DNA from: Mesostigma viride
Lineage: Eukaryota; Streptophyta; Mesostigmatophyceae; Mesostigmatales; Mesostigmataceae
Assembly: GCA_009746045.1 (NCBI GenBank)
Contig: RPFO01000713.1
Location: 1 to 42,429, forward strand
Reading direction: 5' to 3'
DNA length: 42,429 nucleotides
This document shows positions 20,594-28,523 of the stretch, in pieces (the stretch's first letter is position 1; every line of letters starts with the position of its first letter). Below the pieces are notes generated by a model. That model was not told the origin of the DNA, did not search any database, and saw only the letters and a program-made list of their open reading frames with translations. A program made the translations under genes and the position numbers.

Positions 20594-20875
20594 GGGCTAT
20601 TGGGGCTATTGGGGCTATTGGGGTTATTGGGGTTATTGGGGCTATTGGGGCTATTGGGGCTATTGGGGTTATTGGGGTTATTGGGGCTATTGGGGCTATT
20701 GGGGTTATTGGGGTTATTGGGGTTATTGGGGCTATCGGGGCTATCGGGGCTATTGGGGTTATTGGGGTTATTGGGGTTATTGGGGTTATTGGGGTTATTG
20801 GGGCTATTGGGCTATCGGGGCTATCGGGGCTATTGGGGCTATTGGGGCTATTGGGCTATCGGGGCTATCGGGGGC
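20594..20875. repeat. 9-bp GGGGYTATT array
   Basis: About 31 tandem copies of GGGGCTATT / GGGGTTATT, with a few GGGGCTATC units at the right end, followed by a (GGCCGGGGGCGCA)-type GC-rich block to about 20960. Regular runs of four G suggest potential for G-quadruplex structure. It does not match the common plant or green-algal telomere repeats. Confidence 0.95.
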
Positions 20876-21036
20876 CGCCGGGCCGGGGGCGCAGGGCCGG
20901 GGCCGCAGGGCCGGGGGCGCAGGGCCGGGCCGCAGGGCCGGGGGCGCAGGGCCGGGCCGCGGAGCGGTGGGGGTTGGTGGGAGGGGGGGGGCTGGTGGGC
21001 ACACGCGTAGGAAACGTTACTAGGACACTGGCATGA

Positions 21037-21576
21037 CCGTTTCTAGATCAATATAAGCGGTTTATACCTATTGCAATGAATGAATACATGATTTAAGTGT
21101 CACTTACATAGCAAAAATTCGAATTTGAGCTAAGTTTCTCACAAACGGGTGACCAAACTCGAATTCTGAGGCGTGTTAGGGGTCAAATATCGTTGGAAAG
21201 GTAGTACAACTATCAAAAAATTAGTACAATTGCTATAGAAGTAGTACAAATATCTCGGAAGTAGTACAAATGTCAGTCCATAGTACAGATCTCGGTTCGA
21301 CAGAATTAGCGTGCCGGACTTAGCGCACGATGCATGGGTGCGTGAATTTAATGCATATAACGCGCTATTTTTATGTAAAATGCAATTGTTGAGTGCATAA
21401 AGGCTTGCACAACACTTGAAATGGTTGTTAGTGAGTAAAAGTGAGCGAGTGCAAGCAAGCGAGCGAAATCAAGCGAGTAAACGCGGCAATCTGCACCAAT
21501 TCGCCATCAATTTGCTGGATCTGGAACGAAATATGAAACGCCACGAAAACGAAGCGGGCGATAAGGTGTGTCCTTA
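21037..21576. other. Non-coding spacer with AGTACAA cluster
   Basis: No gene seen. At 21204-21290 the sequence AGTACAA(A/C/T) or its close variant occurs five times within about 90 bp, in both TAGTACAACT and AGTACAAATGTC contexts. Confidence 0.6.
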
Positions 21577-22225
21577 GCTAGCTTACATCAAAGCCGCTAT
21601 CAATCGTTATTTTCTTTGCGTTTCTAGCTAGCTTAGATCAAAGCCGGCACTCATCGTCATTTTCTTTGCGTTTCTAGCTAGCTTAGATCAAAGCCGGCAC
21701 CCATCGTCATTTTCTTTGCGTTTCTAGCTAGCTTAGATCAAAGCCGGCACTCATCGTCATTTTCTTTGCGTTTCTAGCTAGCTTAGATCAAAGCCGGCAC
21801 TCATCGTCATTTTCTTTGCGTTTCTAGCTAGCTTAGATCAAAGCCGGCACCCATCGTCATTTTCTTTGCGTTTCTAGCTAGCTTAGATCAAAGCCGGCAC
21901 TCATCGTCATTTTCTTTGCGTTTCTAGCTAGCTTAGATCAAAGCCGGCACTCATCGTCATTTTCTTTGCGTTTCTAGCTAGCTTAGATCAAAGCCGGCAC
22001 CCATCGTCATTTTCTTTGCGTTTCTAGCTAGCTTAGATCAAAGCCGGCACTCATCGTCATTTTCTTTGCGTTTCTAGCTAGCTTATATCAAAGCCGGCAC
22101 CCATCGTCATTTTCTTTGCGTTTCTAGCTAGCTTAGATCAAAGCCGGCACTCATCGTCATTTTCTTTGCGTTTCTAGCTAGCTTAAACCAATGCCGGCAT
22201 CCTCCCATTGCTATTTCGTTTCTAG
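21577..22225. repeat. 50-bp satellite with 3-unit higher-order pattern
   Basis: Twelve to thirteen copies of a 50-bp unit starting TTTCTAGCTAGCTTAGATCA; unit starts are exactly 50 bp apart from 21621 to 22171. Units are distinguished by GGCACTCAT versus GGCACCCAT. From 21621 the order is T-C-T, T-C-T, T-C-T, then C-T, so a 150-bp three-unit block was amplified. The first and last units are diverged, as expected for array edges. Confidence 0.95.
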
Positions 22226-22309
22226 CTACGCCCTTGGTAGCATAGATGATCATTTGTCCATCCTTGTCGATTCCCATGGTATTATTAAAGTGGCTAGCCT
22301 ATTTTTACT

Positions 22310-23890
22310 ATGGGATAAGCTATCAAATTTTTATTAAGGCCATAGCCTTGTTTGTTTATGGGAAGTGCTGCCACCATTATGCACATGGCACCTAACCCAC
22401 AGCCCACTTTTATAGGGGAAATGCTGTCAAAATTTTATTAAGGGCCATAGCCTTGATTTATTTATGGGAAGTGCTGCCACCGTTATGCACGTGGCACCTA
22501 ACCCACAGCCCACTTTTATAGGGGAAATGCTGTCAAAATTTTATTAAGGCCCTAGCCTTGTTTGTTTATGGGAAGTGATGCCACCATTATGCACATGGCA
22601 CCTAACCCACAGCCCACTTTTATAGGGGAAATGCTGTCAAAATTTTATTAAGGCCCTAGCCTTGTTTGTTTATGGGAAGTGATGCCACCATTATGCACAT
22701 GGCACCTAACCCACAGCCCACTTTTATAGGGGAAATGCTGTCAAAATTTTATTAAGGCCCTAGCCTTGATTTATTTATGGGAAGTGCTGCCACTCATTTG
22801 CACATGGCACCTAACCCACAGCCCACTTTTATAGGGGAAATGCTGTCAAAATTTTACTAAGGCCCTAGCCTTGATTTATTTATGGGAAGTGATGCCACCA
22901 TTATGCACATGGCACCTAACCCACAGCCCACTTTTATAGGGGAAATGCTGTCAAAATTTTACTAAGGCCCTAGCCTTGATTTATTTATGGGAAGTGCTGC
23001 CACTCATTTGCACATGGCACCTAACCCACAGCCCACTTTTATAGGGGAAATGCTGTCAAAATTTTACTAAGGCCCTAGCCTTGATTTATTTATGGGAAGT
23101 GCTGCCACCATTATGCACATGGCACCTAACCCACAGCCCACTTTTATAGGGGAAATGCTGTCAAAATTTTACTAAGGCCCTAGCCTTGATTTATTTATGG
23201 GAAGTGCTGCCACTCATTTGCACATGGCACCTAACCCACAGCCCACTTTTATAGGGGAAATGCTGTCAAAATTTTACTAAGGCCCTAGCCTTGATTTATT
23301 TATGGGAAGTGCTGCCACTCATTTGCACATGGCACCTAACCCACAGCCCACTTTTATAGGGGAAATGCTGTCAAAATTTTACTAAGGCCCTAGCCTTGAT
23401 TTATTTATGGGAAGTGATGCCACCATTATGCACATGGCACCTAACCCACAGCCCACTTTTATAGGGGAAATGCTGTCAAAATTTTACTAAGGCCCTAGCC
23501 TTGATTTATTTATGGGAAGTGCTGCCACTCATTTGCACATGGCACCTAACCCACAGCCCACTTTTATAGGGGAAATGCTGTCAAAATTTTACTAAGGCCC
23601 TAGCCTTGATTTATTTATGGGAAGTGCTGCCACCATTATGCACATGGCACCTAACCCACAGCCCACTTTTATAGGGGAAATGCTGTCAAAATTTTACTAA
23701 GGCCCTAGCCTTGATTTATTTATGGGAAGTGCTGCCACTCATTTGCACATGGCACCTAACCCACAGCCCACTTTTATAGGGGAAATGCTGTCAAAATTTT
23801 ACTAAGGCCCTAGCCTTGATTTATTTATGGGAAGTGCTGCCACTCATTTGCACATGGCACCTAACCCACAGCCCACTTTTATAGGGGAAA
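22310..23890. repeat. 105-bp satellite with 5-unit higher-order pattern
   Basis: Fifteen copies; the TATAGGGGAAATGCTG marker recurs every 104-106 bp from 22411 to 23880. Three variants are told apart at one place: GATGCCACCATT (D), GCTGCCACCATT (I) and GCTGCCACTCAT (L). The last ten units read D-L-I-L-L, D-L-I-L-L, so a 525-bp block was duplicated. Each unit contains CTTTTATAGGGG, resembling the TTTTATAGGAG promoter elements upstream of the genes at 25441 and 26587. Two further diverged units lie at 27387-27580. Confidence 0.95.
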
Positions 23891-24098
23891 TGCCTGTACT
23901 TGGTTATACTTCGATCGAGGCAACTATCCTAGGAATGAATGAACATGCATTGAGTGAGACTTTGGGACTTGGTTTTATTCCATTTGGGACTTGGTTTTAT
24001 TCCATTTACATTTATTACAAGTTTAGTTATTTACAAGGGTTCGTATATCTGACCAAGGCGAGACTAGGGCGCCTATTCCCAAATAAGACTTGGCTAAT
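23891..24098. other. Satellite-to-gene junction spacer
   Basis: 208 bp between the satellite and the stop codon of the SIAH-like gene. Includes a 22-bp tandem duplication of GGGACTTGGTTTTATTCC plus ATTT at about 23965-24008. No gene. Confidence 0.7.
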
Positions 24099-25015
24099 CT
24101 AGCAGTAGTTCATCAGGAAAAAGAAAACAGCATCGCTGATCAGGCCAGTGCGGTGCAGCTCGCGGAAATAGCTCCTCTTGGCGAGCTCGGGGCACTCGGA
24201 AAAATCGTACTGGCACTTGTGAGGGGCGGAGGTGCCGGCCACAGTCATCATGCAACCCAGCTTCACCCCCTCAACGACCGTGTGATTATCGCACCGCTTC
24301 TCCTTATGCGCACACTGGTGGGAGGAGAAGCTGTCGTACAGCCCGTGGAAGTCGCAGCCATTGTTGGGGCAGGCGAAGTGGAGGTTGGCCAGGATCTCCT
24401 TGCCCATGTCGCTGTCGACGCTGATCAGCTCCACTGGCTGCTTGCACACGAAACACGCGGGGTTGCCGAACCTGGCTCGCATGTTGTGCTTGTAGGAGAA
24501 CTCGTGGGCGCCAGGGACGCAAGTGGAGACCTCAGTAACGATGCGGTCGACCTTGCAGACGTGCTCCACGGAGTACTTGATGCCGCCCTTGACGACGCGG
24601 GCGACATCCACCAGAACGGCGCGCGGGTTGGTGCATCTGGAGCCGTGGAAATAGCACATGGTGGAGGAGAGCTTCTGCGTCCGGGTGGGAGTGGAGCTCG
24701 CAGGATCGCGCGCGGGGTGGCGACTTGTCCCTCGGGCTCGTCGACAGCGCGCTGGGGAGTGAAGCCGGGGGGAAAATCCTCCTGCTCGGCGTCCGCGCGC
24801 ACGGGAGTCTTGTTTCCAGCCGTGTCCTCGGCGCCGTTGTCGTTGTCGGCGGAGTTTTCTTCGTTTTCTTCGGTCCAGCGCGCGACAGAGGGCTCGCTGG
24901 ATTCCGCGCTGTGTGCGATGGAGCGATGGGGGCAGCAAGCGCGCTTGGGGGGGCTCGTTACGCTCGCGCCCTGGTCCGTCACCATCTTGTTCTTGGAGGA
25001 AGCGCGAGTCTCCAT
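24099..25015 (-). CDS. SIAH/TRAF-type zinc-finger protein, one frame break
   Basis: Start chosen at ATG 25015 (METRASSKNKMV), 5' of a TATA-like CATAAAG at about 25100. The N-terminal third is low complexity and acidic (TEENEENSADNDNGAEDTAG). The C-terminal part has CYFHGSRC, CFVCKQPVEL, FACPNNGCDFHG, SHQCAHKEKRC and PHKC, a Cys/His series like the paired zinc fingers of Sina/SIAH or TRAF proteins. No complete RING is seen, so ubiquitin-ligase activity is unproven. The two halves are in different frames: one base is missing between about 24670 and 24730. Paralogue of the gene at 33063, aligned over the finger region and the final FREL...LISDAV helix. Confidence 0.65.
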
Positions 25016-25089
25016 GGAAAGAGAGAGGGTTTGGATGCTTGGGAGCTTCTTGTGGGTGGCGATGGCGGAGTGGCCTGCCCAGCCTCCTC

Positions 25090-25260
25090 CCTCTCCTTTA
25101 TGCACTTCGGCCTGGTGGTCCACCTTCTAGAAGATTCCCGGGCGGCCAATGGGAACGCTCCGTTTCGGTCCTTCCAGAAGGACTGACGAGGGGACCAATC
25201 GGATCGCTCCGTTTGCGAGACTGGGATCGGGGCTGACCCGGCCCGGTACCGGCGCCGCGC
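25090..25260 (-). promoter_or_regulatory. Heat-shock-element and CCAAT promoter
   Basis: Upstream of the SIAH-like gene. TTCTAGAAGATTC (25125-25137) is a perfect three-unit heat shock element (alternating TTC and GAA every five bases). A two-unit site, TTCCAGAA, is at 25172. CCAAT boxes are at 25146-25150 and 25195-25199, each followed by a GGA.CGCTCCGTTT repeat. A TATA-like element on the minus strand is near 25097-25103. Compare 32857-32948. Confidence 0.6.
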
Positions 25261-25410
25261 CACGCCGCGCCACGTCGCGCCACAGGGCCCGGGCCGGTGC
25301 GGTGACGCGCGGCGGGCCTCCCGGCGCGGTTACGGATCTGACAACCAGTGCCACTTGTAAGATCCCGTGACACTTGGCGCGTTCGTGCGCTGTCGAAGAG
25401 AAAGCGGAGA

Positions 25411-25452
25411 GCGTGTCAATCAATCGATTGCAATTATTAATTATTGACACGC
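25411..25452 (-). terminator. 3' hairpin overlapping a stop codon
   Basis: GCGTGTCAAT (25411-25420) and ATTGACACGC (25443-25452) form a perfect 10-bp inverted repeat with an AT-rich loop. It includes the TAA stop (25441-25443) of the minus-strand gene. Hairpins at transcript ends are known in mimiviruses as polyadenylation signals; that use here is inference. Confidence 0.45.
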
Positions 25453-26346
25453 CACCATTTTTCCCTCGACGGATGAACACAGCGCGCGCGATCGACGTTC
25501 CTCCTGCTTGAGTCTCATCACCTTGTGATTTTCCTTTACGCGTTCATCGCTGGCCACGGCGTCGTGAACGCCCTCGGCCTTGAACACCGGCTCCCACACA
25601 TCCCTGCTCCTTTTCGCCACCGATACGGGGTTCTCTTTGGTGCGACGGATCTTATCGGTCTCGAGCACTTGCAAAAAATGCATGGCGGCACTCTGCACAT
25701 CGCTGTTCAAGTCCCTCGATGAACCGCTCGCTTTGTACAAGTCGCGCAACTGAGCCGCCGTCTTTCCCGTAACGGTCACATTGTTGGTATCATGAACGAT
25801 CGGATATAGCATACCGCATCCCTTATGATCATCCATATACCCCTTTATAGCATCGTTCAGCTGGCGAGCGGACAAGCTGCTCTTCACGCGGCTGTGATCG
25901 TCCAAGTTTACCAGCGCCCCCTCCTTGGCATCCGCCCGCCTCAGGATGTCCTCGGCCAGAGTACGGTCCGCGTTCAAGTACCGCTCCAGAAGGACGGACA
26001 TCTTCTCGCGGAACTTGGCGGCCATCTTGCCGGGGAGCAGCATTATGATGCGCGTCAGGCCCTGACGGTCCGTAACCGGGGTGTCTCGCTGCCCGGGACC
26101 GGGGAATTTGAAGTGTGATCTGAAACTACACACCTCCTCATGCTCCTTCTCGAGGCGCGAGAAAGCGTGACTTGCCATCTGATGGGCGTTTATTTTAAGA
26201 GTCCCGTCCGGGTTCGCGAACAGAATACATTTTATGGCGTCGATTATTGAAATTCTCCCATCCTCTGTCACCCTTATCTTTCCAGCAAAGTTGGGGTCGT
26301 CTTCTTGTCCGTCAAGAGGCCTGAGGTATTCAACGAGGGCGGACAT
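25441..26346 (-). CDS. Bro-N/KilA-N-like domain protein
   Basis: 301 residues from ATG 26346 (MSALVEYLRPLDG). Earlier in-frame codons lack an ATG. Residues 20-150: an N-domain with KIRVTEDGRISIIDAI, KFPGPGQRDTPVTDRQGL and RIIMLLPGKMAAKFREKM. This layout (strand-helix core, then a surface ending in a helix that precedes leucine-rich sequence) resembles the Bro-N/KilA-N antirepressor-type domains common in large DNA viruses. Residues 150-301 are charged, without a recognised domain. It shares the N-domain and a 94-bp promoter with the gene at 26587. DNA binding is the family expectation; the assignment is by eye. Confidence 0.6.
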   Translation of the reverse strand: MSALVEYLRPLDGQEDDPNFAGKIRVTEDGRISIIDAIKCILFANPDGTLKINAHQMASHAFSRLEKEHEEVCSFRSHFKFPGPGQRDTPVTDRQGLTRIIMLLPGKMAAKFREKMSVLLERYLNADRTLAEDILRRADAKEGALVNLDDHSRVKSSLSARQLNDAIKGYMDDHKGCGMLYPIVHDTNNVTVTGKTAAQLRDLYKASGSSRDLNSDVQSAAMHFLQVLETDKIRRTKENPVSVAKRSRDVWEPVFKAEGVHDAVASDERVKENHKVMRLKQEERRSRALCSSVEGKMVACQ

Positions 26347-26458
26347 TGCTATTTGACTATGTATCGGGGATATTGTTTTGTTTTCAAAATAAACGAACAC
26401 TGTGACAAGGAGAGGTGTGATCTACCAGCTACCACTTCCTCGGACCGGGTGTTCGGCC

Positions 26459-26552
26459 TTTATAGGAGCGACCGCCCCGCCGGCGCCCGTCGCATCGGTC
26501 ACAGAACGCGACGTGGCTCGACCAAAGCGCATCCGTACTGTCGACCATCCGT
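26459..26552 (-). promoter_or_regulatory. Duplicated 94-bp promoter, copy 1
   Basis: TTTATAGG...CCATCCGT (plus-strand reading), nearly identical to 27293-27386. On the minus strand the TATAAA box lies about 110 bp upstream of ATG 26346. Includes GGCGCCCGTCGCATCGGTCAC and the block GCGACGTGGCTCGACCAAAG. Confidence 0.7.
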
Positions 26553-26586
26553 CGGATGACGAGGCAATGACAAAAAATGATAGAAA

Positions 26587-27258
26587 CTAAACGAACACGT
26601 TGGGGTTCTGCAACTCGATCTCTTTATCGAGGGTCAGTTCGATGTCGTACAGATCGCAGAGTTCCTTAAGGGCTAGTAGCTTTTCCACAGTCACGTTGGG
26701 TGTTGTAACGGTGCGGAAAACATGCAACCTCTTGGAGTAGCCCGGATAATCGAGGGCGTATCCCAGCACCTGTCCCACACCTTGGAAGGCCTGGCTGAAC
26801 TCTTTGACTTCGATAACCACCTTGGGGTCGTGACAGAGGATATCAATCACTCCAGCCCTGCACCTGACTTCGCGTTCTCCATTGACACGGGCAGCCAGAT
26901 CAGCTTGAACGTCCTTTTCGGTCAATTGCCTTTTCCTCTTTTTATGAGAATTCGCGGTAATCAGGACTCGTTCAAGCTCCTCCCATGACGAGCAGGTCTT
27001 GATAGACGTGACGAATTCGTATGAGAGACAAGACAGATGGCACAAAATGGTTTTCAGCTCTGGGAACGTCGCTACAGGGGTGTCTCGTTGCCTGGGACCT
27101 GGGAATTTGAAGTTGTCCACCTCCGATACCTCGGGATGGCTCTTCTTGAGTCTGAACCATGTAGTTTTTGCGGAGGGGTCTCCAATAGTGGCTATGGTAT
27201 CGTAAACAGATATTTTGCCATCCGGGGTGATGCGAAATTTCCCGTCGTTTTTCGCCAT
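26587..27258 (-). CDS. Bro-N-like domain fused to PD-(D/E)XK nuclease-like domain
   Basis: 223 residues from ATG 27258 (MAKNDGKFRITPDGKISVYD), just downstream of a TATAAAAGG box. The N-terminal half repeats the N-domain of the 25441 gene (RITPDGKISVYDTIATIG, NFKFPGPRQRDTPV). The C-terminal half has VIDILCHDPKVVIEVKEF, then GQVLGYALDYPGYSKRLHVF: Asp, Glu-x-Lys, then Gln-x3-Tyr in the order of PD-(D/E)XK nucleases. The same domain forms the C-terminus of the protein at 35603. Nuclease activity is a prediction. The catalytic Asp, Glu and Lys are all present. Confidence 0.65.
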   Translation of the reverse strand: MAKNDGKFRITPDGKISVYDTIATIGDPSAKTTWFRLKKSHPEVSEVDNFKFPGPRQRDTPVATFPELKTILCHLSCLSYEFVTSIKTCSSWEELERVLITANSHKKRKRQLTEKDVQADLAARVNGEREVRCRAGVIDILCHDPKVVIEVKEFSQAFQGVGQVLGYALDYPGYSKRLHVFRTVTTPNVTVEKLLALKELCDLYDIELTLDKEIELQNPNVFV

Positions 27259-27292
27259 GGTTCTGAGGCACCATCGTAAGCGCGCCAGACCT

Positions 27293-27386
27293 TTTATAGG
27301 AGCGACCGCCCCGCCGGCGCCCGTCGCATCGGTCACGGGACGCGACGTGGCTCGACCAAAGCGCGTCCGTACCGTCGACCATCCGT
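27293..27386 (-). promoter_or_regulatory. Duplicated 94-bp promoter, copy 2
   Basis: Near-identical to 26459-26552, 35 bp upstream of ATG 27258. Its outer end coincides with the satellite junction at 27387. The TATAAAAGG box on the minus strand would place transcription start very near the ATG. Confidence 0.7.
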
Positions 27387-27580
27387 AGCCTTGATTTATA
27401 TATGGGAAGTGCTGCCACCGTTATGCACGTGGCACCTAACCCACGCCCATTTTTATAGGGGAAATGCTGTCAAAATTTTATTAAGGCCCTAGCCTTGATT
27501 ATTTATGGGAAGTGCTGCCACCGTTATGCACATGGCACCTAACCCACGGCCCATTTTTATAGGGGAAATGCTGTCAAAAA
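27387..27580. repeat. 105-bp satellite, flanking pair
   Basis: Two diverged units of the 22310-23890 satellite (AGCCTTGATTTATATATGGG and CCTTGATTATTTATGGGAAG). With the main array they bracket a 3.4-kb block of three genes in the same orientation. Confidence 0.9.
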
Positions 27581-27586
27581 AATATA

Positions 27587-28302
27587 CTAATGCTCCATGG
27601 GCTGTGCCGGGTCGCCAGGGAGCGTCCCCCTATGGTATATGTTCTGGTACACCGCCCACGCGGCCGGATCCGTTTGCCGCATGTCGCTCTTTCGAATCGT
27701 CCTGGCGGCCCGGTGGAATAGCGTCTCCTTGGGGAGCCAGTCGTCCATGTGTCGCAGAGGCTCCGACGGTCTCGTGAGAAACTCCTCGTCGGCGGCGGTG
27801 CGTTGGCGGTTCTTCCAAGGGATGGGCGGCTGTTTCAACCCCATTTCCCCGACGCTGCGGCGGTACCGTTGCCGCCCTTCGGCCAGATTTTGCTGCATAT
27901 CGAATATCTTGGTTCGCGCGTATTTCCTGTCCCTGGCCTGTTCGTACCGTTTTCGCGAATCCTGCTGGCCTGTTCGCGGATCGATGAACTGCATGTACGG
28001 ATTGGAAACGAAGTCGTCGTCGAGATCGTTCGCCGCCTTGTACATCTCAAACGATTGCTCGTGCATCGCGTACGGTTCGGGCCCTTGATTCCTATACACC
28101 TTCGGGAACCACCCCTCGAAATCCGACTCGGACCCCGTGCCGCGATCGAAGCGGCGAGGCCCTCGCATCGACCGCGTGTCCGGGGGGACCACGCGCGGCG
28201 GGGTTCGGCGCCGTTGGCCCGCACGCGATGCCTCGTTTTCGTTTTCGGTTTCGTCGCCTTCCTTTTTCTCCCGCTCGAACGGACGCCGAGTGCGCGAGCC
28301 AT
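27587..28302 (-). CDS. Unknown basic/acidic protein, one frame break
   Basis: Start taken at ATG 28302 (MARALGVRSSGRKRKATKPK), directly preceded by an AT-rich TATATATATAAG element. The basic N-terminus could be a nuclear-localisation signal. The frame changes at the G6 run (28182-28187, plus strand), consistent with one missing base, into RGPRRFDRGTGSESDFEG, YKAANDLDDDFVSNPYMQFI and DDWLPKETLFHRAARTIRK. About 237 residues if the frame is corrected; without it the second frame could start at ATG 28168. Stop is 7 bp from the satellite end. No family recognised. Confidence 0.5.
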
Positions 28303-28523
28303 ATATACTTATATATATAAAGGTACACTCTTTTTTTTCAATAATAGATTTAACGCTTAAAAATCGTCACGGGGCTCATCCGCGTTTGTTGGTAGTGCCG
28401 CGCACCCGCCTCGTGTTGTACTATCGACCTAACGTTATTTGGCGAATGCCGTCGCGTGTGGTGTGCATGTGCGCGTATGTGATTCAGGCCCGGCGGCGGA
28501 TAAAAATAAAAATCAACAGGAGC

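Noticed and set aside
20050-21036. 328-codon plus-strand frame over the GGGGYTATT array
   Set aside because: Isoleucine-glycine repetition comes from the 9-bp repeat; no domain or splice context.
21577-23890. CRISPR array
   Set aside because: Units are contiguous satellites with no unique spacers, in eukaryotic context.
24090-25130. 346-codon plus-strand frame opposite the SIAH-like gene
   Set aside because: It starts with a non-ATG codon and lacks the ordered Cys/His pattern seen on the minus strand.
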